Source of the DNA: an uncultured Clostridia bacterium
Lineage (GTDB): Bacteria; Bacillota; Clostridia; Oscillospirales; Oscillospiraceae
Assembly (NCBI GenBank): GCA_947649615.1
Contig: CANSSG010000001.1
Span: forward strand, 62,001-126,000
Direction of reading: 5' to 3'
DNA: 64,000 bases
Below, in pieces: positions 34,976-43,803 of the stretch (positions are counted from its first letter, which is position 1; each line of letters opens with the position of its first letter). A program made the translations under genes and the position numbers. Below the pieces are notes generated by a model. It saw nothing but the letters and a program-made list of their open reading frames with translations. It made no database searches and was not told the DNA's origin.

Positions 34976-36265
34976 TTATCGAACTTTTCCCAGTCTTGCC
35001 TGCTTCTTCTCTTCCATCTTCATCTTATACAGCTCCTCCACGGCAAAGCTGAGCTTCGTCACCACATTCTGTTTGACGGGATAGCAGTACAAGCTGTCGT
35101 TATCGGTAGAAACATCCACACAGTCCTCCGGCCGGAGGTAGCAGTAATCGTACTCCACATGCAGCCCATACATCCCCAGCGGCGGGCGGCGGATGCAGTA
35201 GCGGGAACCGTTATGCTCCCCTTCCACCACAAGCCCCCGCTCCATATCGTGGGTAAGCCTGGCCTTCCCCAGCTTTTGGAACCGCCACGCGTTGGGCAGG
35301 GAGAACACCTCCACCTCGTCCTCGAAATGGTATGTACCGGCTTCCATCTGTGCGCGGACCTGGCTTCTCTCCCATTCGAACCAGTCGGGCGGATAGGCGA
35401 ACTCCGTCTCCCCTGCCCGGGCATGGAGTACGCCCAGTTCGTCCAGTTCCCACTCTTTGCCGCAGGCCGCGCAGCGCAGGACCGCCCCCTGGCTTTCCAT
35501 CCGGCTCTCCGCCAGGCAGCGGGGACACTGGTAGAGGACCTTATGCAGCCCCTCGGCGCGGAATGGCTCGGTAATACGGATGCCCCGTTCCCTCTGCCAG
35601 CGGTACTCATCGTACGCCATAGCGGACCGGATGGCCTCCCCGATTTCCCCGGCGGACATCTCCGCCACATCTCCGGCGGTAAGCACCTGGGTCATAGTGG
35701 AGTAGAGGGGGACTTTTCTAGGCTTCCGGTAATTCCAGAAAGGGGTGTGGAGGTAATTCCCATGATGGAGCAGCACTACCACCGGTACGCCCTGCTTTTT
35801 CACCAGCTTTCCCAGGGAATCCGGCAGGATCGCAGTGGTCCCGATGGGGGAATACCGTGCCTCCGGGTACATGCACAGGATGTCCCCGTACTCATGGAGG
35901 ACTTTTTTCACGGAGCGCAGCAAGGCCATGTCGGTGGTAAATTTCCTTTTGCAGAGACACCCCAGCCACTCCATAATAAAAGGCCGGCGGTAATACCCGT
36001 CAATGGTAGCGATATTATTGACCGGATGAGGCCAGGTGGCGATGGCGCAAAGGTGGAAGTCCACGAAATACATATGGTTGCTCAGCAGGATATAGGGGGG
36101 CTTCAAGCCCTCCATATTTATTTTCTCGATATGGTAATCCTGCCCCATCATGCTCATGCCGCAGAGCGCGCGAAGGATGGCGGTGAAAATTTTCCTCTGC
36201 CGCAGGGGCGGCTTTGCGGTATCGTAGCGTTTCAGCGGGCCGTAGTTCACATCAATGGTTTCCAT
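34976..36265 (-). CDS. PlsC-like acyltransferase with zinc-ribbon C-terminal extension
   Basis: 429 residues. The N-terminal 230 residues are a glycerolipid-acyltransferase domain: NHMYFVD near residue 60 (NHxxxxD catalytic motif) and MYPEARYSP (EGTR-like block). The remainder holds a zinc ribbon (CPRC near 243, CAACGKEW near 265) followed by about 150 residues of uncharacterised, Tyr/Glu-rich sequence. The acyl acceptor is uncertain; ordinary PlsC is only about 200-250 residues. Start ATG at 36265 follows GGGAGG. Ends 20 nt before thiN, probably one operon. Confidence 0.85.
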   Translation of the reverse strand: METIDVNYGPLKRYDTAKPPLRQRKIFTAILRALCGMSMMGQDYHIEKINMEGLKPPYILLSNHMYFVDFHLCAIATWPHPVNNIATIDGYYRRPFIMEWLGCLCKRKFTTDMALLRSVKKVLHEYGDILCMYPEARYSPIGTTAILPDSLGKLVKKQGVPVVVLLHHGNYLHTPFWNYRKPRKVPLYSTMTQVLTAGDVAEMSAGEIGEAIRSAMAYDEYRWQRERGIRITEPFRAEGLHKVLYQCPRCLAESRMESQGAVLRCAACGKEWELDELGVLHARAGETEFAYPPDWFEWERSQVRAQMEAGTYHFEDEVEVFSLPNAWRFQKLGKARLTHDMERGLVVEGEHNGSRYCIRRPPLGMYGLHVEYDYCYLRPEDCVDVSTDNDSLYCYPVKQNVVTKLSFAVEELYKMKMEEKKQARLGKVR

Positions 36266-36430
36266 GGCAGCCTCCCTCCCGCCGGTGGGCAGGCCGCCGG
36301 CAGTTATTTCTTCCATATTACCACACAAATTAAGGGAAATCAAATCCGGATTCTGGCAATTACCCGCAATGCTTCGCCTTCCCCCTGTTTCCGGCGGCCC
36401 AATAAGAGAATTGTGTTCCTCCATTGGAAA

Positions 36431-38734
36431 TCAGTATAACTTATCCATCAGCCCATCAATTTCCCGGATAAACGGCCCCGGCTCCGCCGCGCCATGCCCC
36501 TCCCGGCAAAAGAAAGCAATCTCCCGATGCACAGGGCTTCCGGCATCAAACTTCGGAATCCGCAGCCGCCCCAGCACATGGGCGGAAATGCTGGTAGGAT
36601 TCATAAACCCCTTCACGCACCCCGCCGCCCGCGTAGAGGACAGCACACCGCACAGATAGTACGCTTCCTCCTCGCAGTCCATAGCGGCATACATCACCTT
36701 CTCATTTGGAAGCAGCAGCTTTCTGCCCAGAAACGGGTCGTCCACCGTCCCAACCACCGCGCAGACAAAGGCGGAGGCGATATACTTCCAAACCACCTTC
36801 CACGGCGAAAAAGTGTACCGCCCCACCCGCAAAACGGCGTGAAACTCCTCCTGCTGAACTGCCCGTTCCCATCCGGCGAATCCCTTCCGCTGGTCCAGCG
36901 TATCCCGGAAAGAGGCCAGATATTCCGCCGTCCTCGGGGATTCTTCCCGCAGCCGCTCCCAGGGTACAGGCCGCAATTTCGTCTCCGCCGTATGGGGGCA
37001 GAGGATGTAGGCGTCATATCCGGCCCGCCACTGGCGGACGCCGCTTCCCTTAAGCATAGGGTAAAGGTAAGTGTCCTCAATTTCCATTTCCACCGTCCGC
37101 GTCTTTCGCTTCGCCCGGGCCTGGATATTGGAAACTAGCGCGGTCCCCTCCCCGGCGGACCGGACCGACAGCCAGTACACCCCATTGGCCCCGCCGGTAA
37201 AGACCCCTGTCCTGGCGCGGTAAGGGCTGCTCCCCAGCATATGCCGCAGGGCTTCCAACTCCCCCGCCGGGGCGGTGAGCCACGGCCCGTCTGCCGTCCC
37301 GGAGGGCGCGGCCTGCTGCTCTTGTATCCGGAACAGCGCCATGGCCTGTTCCGGCGGCAAATGCGGGTCAACCGGCCCCCGCTTCACCCCGGGCGCCTTC
37401 GTCCAGACGGCGTAGGGTACAGGATACGCCGTCTCCGCACCCTTCCGCAGGAAAAACGCCGCCGCCGAGGCTGCCGCCCCCTCAAAAACCTTCAACCCCG
37501 ACAGGTCGTCCACCCGCAGCGCTTGCAGCCCGGTCCCATCCGGAAGCCGGAGCCGCCGGAACGCCGCGCCGTTCTGGGCAGATTTAAAGACCCCCTGCCT
37601 CACCAGGAACGCCAGTACGCCGCCCTCCGCCAGCAGCCGGTCCGCCGACACGCAGGTGATCAAATCCGACACATCCGTCTTGAGGAAGCTAAAAGAAATG
37701 CCCCGCTCGCCCCGCAGGCCGTAGGCATCCCACAAATGCAGGCTCCGCTCCCGGTAAGCGCGGGGCAGGTATTCCCAGTTGATCCACGGCGGGTTGCCTA
37801 CCGCCAGGTCCGCCTTTTTCGCCTCCGGACCCAGTTCCAGCGCGTCGGCGCGGTAAACCGGGATTTCCATCCTCTGCCCGTCCCCCAGCAAATCCAGCAC
37901 TGCCAGCAGGTAATTGCTTTTCGCCGTCAGCACCGCCAGCGGGTTGATGTCGAACCCCCAGACGGTATCCAGGATTTCTCCCAGCGCCGCCCCGGCCTGC
38001 CGCTTGCGGGCGATGGCCTGAAGCAGGAAAGTCCCCGACCCGCAGGCCGGGTCCGCCACCCGCAGGCATTTGATATCCCCGCCTTGAAAACCAACCGCCC
38101 TGTCCAGCGTATACGCCGCCAGCCAGTCCGGGGTATAGTACTCCCCCAGCGCGTGGCGGAGCTGCCGGGGGATCATGGCTTCATAAAGCCGCTTCACATC
38201 GTCCCGGCCCGCCTGAAGGGAGCCGCCCCCCGGGTCCATGTAGCCGCCGGCCTGCCCGGCCAAGGCCGCCATCACCCGGTCGAAGCCGTTCTCCAATTCC
38301 TCCGCAGGCCAGCAGTACCAGTCCGGCTCACAGTAATTGTCCACCCCCCGGGCGGCGGCGAAGGTTCCGAAAATCAGCCCGCGCCAATCCGTCCCGATTT
38401 CCCCCAGCGCCGCCGCCACGGCGGTTTTGAGCAGCAGGGAGAAATAGGTCTGAACGGCAAACAGCAGCGTCCGGGCTTGCTCCTCCAAGTCCCCCTCCGG
38501 CAGGACGCCGAAGGCGCTGGAAATCTTCTCCGGGTCCAGCCGCTTGTGGGCGGACAGGGTGGCCTCCCCGTAAATCACCCGGAAGTCCTCCCGCCAGCCG
38601 TCCAGCGTCGCCTTCCCCTGGGGCGAAGGGTCCCGGAGGAAAGCGTAAATCTCCCGCACCAGTCCGTCCGCCTGGCGGCGCAGGGCGGATTTCGGATTAT
38701 CCATATCCCGGCAGAGCCGGTGCAGGTCCAGCAT
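36431..38734 (-). CDS. Lone N6-adenine-type DNA methyltransferase
   Basis: 767 residues. SAM-binding motif I is VADPACGSGTFLLQAI near 229 and the catalytic motif IV is AVGNPPW near 311, the NPPW form of gamma-class N6-adenine methylases. Upstream is the conserved HALGEYYTPDWLA helix found in HsdM/type IIG enzymes. The C-terminal 400 residues probably recognise the target sequence. No PD-(D/E)XK nuclease motif is visible in the N-terminal 200 residues, and no restriction or specificity gene lies nearby. Start ATG follows AAAGGAGGGG, 12 nt after the upstream gene. Confidence 0.88.
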   Translation of the reverse strand: MLDLHRLCRDMDNPKSALRRQADGLVREIYAFLRDPSPQGKATLDGWREDFRVIYGEATLSAHKRLDPEKISSAFGVLPEGDLEEQARTLLFAVQTYFSLLLKTAVAAALGEIGTDWRGLIFGTFAAARGVDNYCEPDWYCWPAEELENGFDRVMAALAGQAGGYMDPGGGSLQAGRDDVKRLYEAMIPRQLRHALGEYYTPDWLAAYTLDRAVGFQGGDIKCLRVADPACGSGTFLLQAIARKRQAGAALGEILDTVWGFDINPLAVLTAKSNYLLAVLDLLGDGQRMEIPVYRADALELGPEAKKADLAVGNPPWINWEYLPRAYRERSLHLWDAYGLRGERGISFSFLKTDVSDLITCVSADRLLAEGGVLAFLVRQGVFKSAQNGAAFRRLRLPDGTGLQALRVDDLSGLKVFEGAAASAAAFFLRKGAETAYPVPYAVWTKAPGVKRGPVDPHLPPEQAMALFRIQEQQAAPSGTADGPWLTAPAGELEALRHMLGSSPYRARTGVFTGGANGVYWLSVRSAGEGTALVSNIQARAKRKTRTVEMEIEDTYLYPMLKGSGVRQWRAGYDAYILCPHTAETKLRPVPWERLREESPRTAEYLASFRDTLDQRKGFAGWERAVQQEEFHAVLRVGRYTFSPWKVVWKYIASAFVCAVVGTVDDPFLGRKLLLPNEKVMYAAMDCEEEAYYLCGVLSSTRAAGCVKGFMNPTSISAHVLGRLRIPKFDAGSPVHREIAFFCREGHGAAEPGPFIREIDGLMDKLY

Positions 38735-38746
38735 AGGACCCCTCCT

Positions 38747-39322
38747 TTATCCGTCTATTTTCTCAACCGCCTGCGCCCCTGAAATCCGGGCGGGGTAGCT
38801 CTCCATTATCGTCCCGTCATAGGTAATCCGCACCAAATCCCCAACCGCCAGAGACGGGATTTCTCCGTCTGCGGATACCACGATCCGGTCCGCCGAATTC
38901 CTCTCATCCTCGCCCTCCAAAGGCTCTACCAAAACAGACGGCTTTGTCCCAGCATCCAGGATTTCCAGCACCTTGGCATTGAATTGAACCATCCCCGTCT
39001 CCGCGCCGTCATAAACGCCCTCCGGTTTCTGGGGCGCTTCTCCGGGGAAAGTCAAATCATAATCCGGCATGGCTCCGTCGCTGGGAGCGGATTCACCTGA
39101 CGCCGGGGCGCTGCTGTTCAACCCCGGCGCGCTGCCGCCGCACCCTCTGGGAACTGCCGCCAGGAACGCCAGGGACACTGCCAGCACCATGCAGGCGGCC
39201 AAGCTTCCGGCCTTTTTCCACGCGGCGCGGCTTGTCCGGAATACATAGCCCTGCGCTTCCTCCACCATTTCCTCCGGCAGGCAGGTGATGGCGTCGAAGA
39301 AAATTTCACGTTTCGGATTCAT
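38747..39322 (-). CDS. Membrane-anchored anti-sigma-like protein
   Basis: 191 residues: about 45 cytoplasmic residues, one transmembrane helix (SLAACMVLAVSLAFLAAV), a Ser/Pro/Ala-rich linker and an extracytoplasmic domain (VQFNAKVLEILDAGTKPSVL, then DRIVVSADGEIPSL) that resembles the small OB-like DUF3221 domain. Start ATG at 39322 overlaps the ECF sigma stop (ATGA), the usual arrangement for a sigma/anti-sigma pair. It lacks a clear zinc anti-sigma HxxxCxxC motif, so the anti-sigma role rests on context. Confidence 0.75.
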   Translation of the reverse strand: MNPKREIFFDAITCLPEEMVEEAQGYVFRTSRAAWKKAGSLAACMVLAVSLAFLAAVPRGCGGSAPGLNSSAPASGESAPSDGAMPDYDLTFPGEAPQKPEGVYDGAETGMVQFNAKVLEILDAGTKPSVLVEPLEGEDERNSADRIVVSADGEIPSLAVGDLVRITYDGTIMESYPARISGAQAVEKIDG

Positions 39323-39876
39323 ACGCCCACCCCCTCTCGTTCCAACTCCCGGCGCAGGGCTTCCCGCAGGCGCAGCAGGCGCTTGGTCAGCGCGTTGGGG
39401 CGCACCCCAAGCTCCCCTGCCAGTTCCTTTACGCCGTCGCCGTTCCAGTACCGCCGGATGAACAGGCTCCTGTCCTCCGCGCCTAAGCCCCGCAGCCACC
39501 TGGCAATCAGTCCCCCCAGTTCCGCCGCTTCTACCGTCCGCTGGACGTTCTCCGGCGAGGGGACGCAGTCCTCTAATTCGCTGAGCAAAACCTCTGCCCC
39601 GCCGAACCTTTTCATAGCGTGGGCGGCGCGGTAGCGGCTGATGGACAAATTCCGCAGGATGGTTCCCAAATAGGCCCGCAGGCTGGCCGGCCGCTGCGGC
39701 GGCATAGTGTCCCAGCAGCGGCCATAGGCGTCGCTGACGCACTCCTCGCTGTCCTGGAAGCTGTGGAGAATATTCATAGCGATCTTGTGGCAGAAGCCGC
39801 CGTATTTGCTGTCGGTCTCTCCGATAGCCCGTTCGTCACGCTGCCAATACAAGTCGATGATTTGGACGTCCTCCAT
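39319..39876 (-). CDS. ECF-type RNA polymerase sigma factor
   Basis: 185 residues with sigma-70 region 2 (DSEECVSDAYGRCWDTMPPQ, LRAYLGTILRNLSISRYRA) and region 4 helix-turn-helix (GDGVKELAGELGVRPNALTK). ECF sigma factors redirect RNA polymerase to stress or envelope genes. Start ATG follows GGGAGGG. Translationally coupled to the membrane protein downstream, which probably holds it inactive until a signal arrives. The target regulon is unknown. Confidence 0.9.
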   Translation of the reverse strand: MEDVQIIDLYWQRDERAIGETDSKYGGFCHKIAMNILHSFQDSEECVSDAYGRCWDTMPPQRPASLRAYLGTILRNLSISRYRAAHAMKRFGGAEVLLSELEDCVPSPENVQRTVEAAELGGLIARWLRGLGAEDRSLFIRRYWNGDGVKELAGELGVRPNALTKRLLRLREALRRELEREGVGV

Positions 39877-39960
39877 GGAGCATCCCTCCCTTCACCCCTT
39901 TTGACGCAAAGAAACTGAAAATATGCCTTGATTATAACATAAACTGTAGCAATTGTCGAT

Positions 39961-39988
39961 TTCAATTTAACGGAAGCTGTGATATACT
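39961..39988 (+). promoter_or_regulatory. Probable promoter of the aldo/keto reductase gene
   Basis: TTCAAT, 16-nt spacer, TATACT in an AT-rich divergent region. The -35 match is weak. It is followed by a leader of about 105 nt. Confidence 0.45.
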
Positions 39989-40099
39989 GTGTATAAACAT
40001 GCCAAAGAGGCGAGAGAAAATGAATATCACCGTCAAGCTTGGCGTCTCCACATTGACCCACGCCGCCGGAAACAATATGAACGCATAGGAGAAAATACC

Positions 40100-41020
40100 A
40101 TGAAACAAATTTCATTGGGCGCTGGTAAATTAACCGCGCCCGCCATTATTGTGGGCTGCATGCGCCTTGGCGGCCTTGACGCGCAAGCGCTGGGCCGGTT
40201 TATCCATACCGCAGTGGAAAACGGCGCGTACTTCTTCGATCACGCCGATATTTATGGCGGAGGCGTTTGCGAGGAGCATTTTGGCGCAGTTCTTCGGAAC
40301 GAACAATCCATCCGGCGGGATGACCTTATTGTGCAGTCCAAATGCGGCATCCGGCAAGGATGCTACGACTCTTCCAAACAGCATATACTGAAATCGGTGG
40401 ACGAAAGCCTGAAGCGTTTGCAGACGGACTATCTTGACGTGCTGCTGATCCACCGTCCGGATGCGCTGGCCGAACCGGAAGAAATTGCGGCGGCCTTTGA
40501 CCAGTTGGAGCAGGCGGGAAAAGTCCGCTGCTTCGGCGTCTCCAACCACAAGCCCATGCAGGTCGAACTGCTTAAGCAAACCGTCCGGCAGCCGCTTATT
40601 ATCAACCAACTGCAATTCAGCCTCCCCGTTTCCAATATGGTGGCCAACGGCATGGAGGTCAATATGGATACGCCCGGCTCCCCTGACAGGGATGGCAGCG
40701 TACTGGACTACGCCCGGCTGAACCATATGACCATCCAGGCATGGTCCCCCTTCCAGGCCCCCAATTGGGGCGGATGCTTCCTGGGAGACCCCTGCTACGA
40801 GAAGCTGAATCAGGTGTTGGACGAGCTGGCTTCCCAATATGGCGTCAGCCCTGCGGCCATCGCCGCAGCATGGATCCTGCGGCATCCTGCCAAAATGCAG
40901 CTTATTACGGGAACGGCGAAGGCGTCCCGTCTCAAAGAAATCATCCAGGCCTGTGACATCTGCCTGACACGCGAAGAGTGGTACCGGCTGTATCTGGCTG
41001 CCGGCCACCCGCTCCCTTGA
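40100..41020 (+). CDS. Aldo/keto reductase (YdhF-like)
   Basis: 306-residue NAD(P)H-dependent oxidoreductase. The catalytic tetrad is visible: Asp and Tyr in FFDHADIYGGG, Lys in LIVQSKCGI, His in VLLIHRPD. The C-terminal NADPH site is ITGTAKASRLKEII. Arrangement fits the YdhF group. Substrate unknown. Start ATG at 40100 follows ATAGGAG; earlier codons in frame lack a ribosome-binding site. Confidence 0.92.
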   Translation: MKQISLGAGKLTAPAIIVGCMRLGGLDAQALGRFIHTAVENGAYFFDHADIYGGGVCEEHFGAVLRNEQSIRRDDLIVQSKCGIRQGCYDSSKQHILKSVDESLKRLQTDYLDVLLIHRPDALAEPEEIAAAFDQLEQAGKVRCFGVSNHKPMQVELLKQTVRQPLIINQLQFSLPVSNMVANGMEVNMDTPGSPDRDGSVLDYARLNHMTIQAWSPFQAPNWGGCFLGDPCYEKLNQVLDELASQYGVSPAAIAAAWILRHPAKMQLITGTAKASRLKEIIQACDICLTREEWYRLYLAAGHPLP

Positions 41021-41071
41021 TTCTTCTCCTTTTCCATATTGCAAAAACCACCGAAGAAGGGAACATCCGCC

Positions 41072-41776
41072 ATGGAACGTATTGATAAACTCCTGGCTTC
41101 CACAGGCCGCTGGTCGCGCAGGGAGGCGAAGGCGCTGGTGCAGGAAGGCAGGGTGCTGGTGGACGGCGTCCCCGCCGCCGCGCCGGAGCAGAAAGCAGAC
41201 CCGGCCTGCTTGCAGGTGGACGGCGAGAGGCTGGAACTCCAAAAATATACCTACGTGATGCTGAACAAGCCCGAGGGCGTACTGTCCGCTACGGAGGACG
41301 CCCGGCAGAAAACGGTGCTGGACCTGCTGCCGCCGGAGCTGCGGCGCAGAGGGCTGTTTCCCGTGGGGCGGCTGGACAAGGACAGCGAAGGCCTGCTGCT
41401 GCTGACCAATGACGGGGATTTGGCCCACCGGCTGCTCTCCCCTAAAATGCATGTGGACAAGGTCTATTACATCCGTACGGACCGCCCCCTGGCGGCGGAG
41501 GACCAGGAGGCCTTTGCCAAAGGCGTGGTCCTGGCGGACGGGACGGCCTGCCGTCCGGCGGGCCTGGAACTTTTAGGCAGGGGCGACGAGGCCTTCGTCA
41601 CATTGCATGAGGGCAAATTTCACCAAATTAAACGCATGATTGCCAGCAGGGGCGCGGCAGTGTGCCGGTTGAAGCGGCTCTCTATGGGAACACTTGTACT
41701 GGACGAAACCTTGGAAAAAGGCGAATACCGGCTTTTAACCCAGGAAGAAGTTTCAAAAATCGGCGGAAACAGGTGA
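41072..41776 (+). CDS. 16S rRNA pseudouridine synthase, RsuA family
   Basis: 234 residues. N-terminal S4 RNA-binding domain (MERIDKLLASTGRWSRREAK) and catalytic domain with the Asp in LFPVGRLDKDSEGLLLLTND. Closest in architecture to RsuA (16S rRNA position 516), although RluB/E/F are related. Start ATG at 41072 with a moderate GAAGGGAAC site. It stands 51 nt after the aldo/keto reductase. Confidence 0.93.
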   Translation: MERIDKLLASTGRWSRREAKALVQEGRVLVDGVPAAAPEQKADPACLQVDGERLELQKYTYVMLNKPEGVLSATEDARQKTVLDLLPPELRRRGLFPVGRLDKDSEGLLLLTNDGDLAHRLLSPKMHVDKVYYIRTDRPLAAEDQEAFAKGVVLADGTACRPAGLELLGRGDEAFVTLHEGKFHQIKRMIASRGAAVCRLKRLSMGTLVLDETLEKGEYRLLTQEEVSKIGGNR

Positions 41777-41843
41777 AAAACAAGGAAACTCACAAATCAG
41801 CCAAAATGAAACAATCTTTTTTGTGAAAAAAAGAAAAAATGTC

Positions 41844-41872
41844 TTGCAAACTGTCGAAAGGCACGGTATAAT
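41844..41872 (+). promoter_or_regulatory. Sigma-A promoter of the CdaR/PucR-type regulator
   Basis: TTGCAA, 17-nt spacer, perfect TATAAT, preceded by an A-rich stretch that could act as an UP element. About 68 nt before the start codon. Confidence 0.8.
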
Positions 41873-41939
41873 AGAGAGCAAGTCCGACAGATTGCACAAA
41901 AGACCATGTGGATATCATCGCTGATGGAGGGGTGTCGCT

Positions 41940-43031
41940 ATGTCAGGAAGAATTTTTCAGAACGTTGTCCTGCAAATTAAGGAAGCCACAGACCGGGTCG
42001 TGGGCGTGATTGACGGCGAGGGGACTGTGATCTCTTGCAGCGATCTTGGTCTTATCGGCAAAAAGTGGCCGGAATATGTGGGACATATCAACCAGGCGGA
42101 CGGCGCAATCACCGCCGTTGACGGGAGGACCTTCCATGCCCTGGGCGGCTGGGGCTCCCACTTTGATTACGCCGTGTTCACCATGGGCGAGGACGAGGTC
42201 AGCCATACCGTTTGCTCTATGGCCAGCGTCGCCCTCAATGGAGCCAAGAATTACTACGAGGAAAAACATGACCGGGGTTCCTTTATTAAGAATATTATTT
42301 CCGATAATATTATGCTAAGCGACATCTACATGCGGGCGAAGGAACTGCATGTGGCCCCGGAGGTCCCCCGCAGCGTCTTTCTGGTGCGGCAGCTGGAGGA
42401 CAGCGACGCGGCCTTGATGGACGTGGTGCAGGGCTTATTCCCCGACCGGCAGAACGACTTCGTCCTCAGCGTGGGGGACAGCGACGTAGCCTTGATCCAC
42501 CAGCTTCCCGAAAACAGCGGGGAGAAGGAGGTCCAGCGGATGGCGTCCCTTTTGGAGGACACCCTGCGGGTAGGCGGCGACGGCCGGGTGGTGGTCGGCA
42601 TCGGCACCGTGGCGATGCACCTGCGGGACCTGGCCAAGAGCTACAAGGAAGCCCAGATCGCCATTGAGGTGGGGAAGGTTTTCGACACGGAAAAATACAT
42701 CATCAACTATGAAAACCTGGGGATTGGCCGCCTGATCTATCAGCTCCCTACTACTCTGTGCGAAATGTTCCTGGTGGAGGTCTTTAAGAAGAACCCCATT
42801 GATTCCCTGGATCAGGAAACGCTGTTTACCATCCATAAGTTCTTTGAGAATAACCTAAACGTCTCCGAAACCGCCCGGAAGCTGTTCGTACACCGGAATA
42901 CCCTGGTTTACCGGCTGGAAAAAATCAAGAAGCTTACGGGGCTGGACTTGCGGGAGTTTGATGACGCGATTACATTCAAGGTCGCCTTGATGGTCAAGAA
43001 ATATTTAACCAGCCGCGGAATTGACGCGTAA
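41940..43031 (+). CDS. CdaR/PucR-family transcriptional regulator
   Basis: 363 residues. N-terminal sensory domain of the sugar-diacid-recognition type (QIKEATDRVVGVIDGEGTV), a GGDEF-like central region (VVVGIGTVAMHLRDLAKSYK with EAQIAIEVGK) and a C-terminal PucR helix-turn-helix (FFENNLNVSETARKLFVHRN, then TLVYRLEKIKKLTGLDLR). Such proteins activate genes for uptake or use of small acids. It is monocistronic, with its own promoter and terminator, and no obvious target next to it. Start ATG follows GAGGGG. Confidence 0.9.
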   Translation: MSGRIFQNVVLQIKEATDRVVGVIDGEGTVISCSDLGLIGKKWPEYVGHINQADGAITAVDGRTFHALGGWGSHFDYAVFTMGEDEVSHTVCSMASVALNGAKNYYEEKHDRGSFIKNIISDNIMLSDIYMRAKELHVAPEVPRSVFLVRQLEDSDAALMDVVQGLFPDRQNDFVLSVGDSDVALIHQLPENSGEKEVQRMASLLEDTLRVGGDGRVVVGIGTVAMHLRDLAKSYKEAQIAIEVGKVFDTEKYIINYENLGIGRLIYQLPTTLCEMFLVEVFKKNPIDSLDQETLFTIHKFFENNLNVSETARKLFVHRNTLVYRLEKIKKLTGLDLREFDDAITFKVALMVKKYLTSRGIDA

Positions 43032-43040
43032 AAAAGAACC

Positions 43041-43076
43041 GGCGCCCGGAGGAAAAATCCTCCGGGCGCTTTCGTC
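43041..43076 (+). terminator. Terminator of the CdaR/PucR-type gene
   Basis: GCGCCCGGAGGA-AAAA-TCCTCCGGGCGC, a 12-bp perfect stem followed by TTTCGTCTTT, ten nt after the stop codon. Confidence 0.85.
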
Positions 43077-43097
43077 TTTGGGCTGATTCATTTTCAT

Positions 43098-43322
43098 TCA
43101 ATCGCCGGGACCGGGGTAGATGACTTTCCCGATATTCCAATTCCTGGCGACCTTCCGGGCGGCGTCCAGCCGCTCCTCCTCGTTTTTATAGGACAGCTCG
43201 GCGGTATGGCAGCCACAATCTACACACTGCACATACAGGCACCAGCCGCCTTCCTCCTCGATTACGCCTGCGCCGTGGCAACTGGGGCAGTCCTGCAAAT
43301 CAATCTCGTCAAAGGGGTTCAT
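43098..43322 (-). CDS. Small zinc-ribbon protein, Lar-like
   Basis: 74 residues with DCPSCHGAGV and VQCVDCGCHTAEL, followed by EERLDAARKVARNWN. The layout (CPxCG, C..CG, then a helix ending in WN) matches the Lar family of phage restriction-alleviation proteins, although many chromosomal homologues have unknown roles. Start ATG at 43322 follows GGGAGG; the longer frame is unsupported. No other phage genes are adjacent, but a phage cassette starts 2.4 kb away. Confidence 0.7.
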   Translation of the reverse strand: MNPFDEIDLQDCPSCHGAGVIEEEGGWCLYVQCVDCGCHTAELSYKNEEERLDAARKVARNWNIGKVIYPGPGD

Positions 43323-43406
43323 AGGATAGACCTCCCGTTCATAAATAACAGGCCGATTGTACCACAATTGCCCCCCAATGGGCAAGCCTTATCTGAAATT
43401 TTGCGG

Positions 43407-43787
43407 TTAATTCACTTTATATATAGCTGCGGAAAAGGTTCCCGTAAAATCCTTGTACGCCGCCTCCAGCGTATAGCTCTGGGACTGCGCCAGGGGGAGA
43501 CAGATTGTCAGGGCATCCGCCCGGTCAAATTCCTTGACTACGGCGCCATTCCCGTCATATAGGAAGAAATCCACTGTCCCGCTTTCGGCATGGGTGGAGA
43601 TTGCGCATTTTATCCTGCCGCCTGCTTCGCCGGAAAATGAGACATTGGCGATATTGGTTTCCGGCTGGGGACAGGCGCGGTGTATACTGCATACCGGCCT
43701 CGGGCTGGTCAGAAGCCACAGGCCCAATAGGAAGGCAGATGCCAAGAAAACGCCGGTGGCGATGTATCCTTTTTTCATACGCCGCAT
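43407..43787 (-). CDS. Hypothetical membrane-anchored protein
   Basis: I do not recognise this 126-residue protein. It has a short basic N-terminus, one hydrophobic helix (YIATGVFLASAFLLGLWLL) and an extracytoplasmic domain of about 90 residues (FSGEAGGRIKCAISTHAESG) that could be a small beta sandwich. The ATG at 43787 is best spaced from GGGGAG; the adjacent ATG at 43790 is possible. It lies 16 nt after the DUF4097 protein and is the last gene of the PadR operon. Confidence 0.7.
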   Translation of the reverse strand: MRRMKKGYIATGVFLASAFLLGLWLLTSPRPVCSIHRACPQPETNIANVSFSGEAGGRIKCAISTHAESGTVDFFLYDGNGAVVKEFDRADALTICLPLAQSQSYTLEAAYKDFTGTFSAAIYKVN

Positions 43788-43803
43788 CATTTTCTCCCCT
43801 CTG

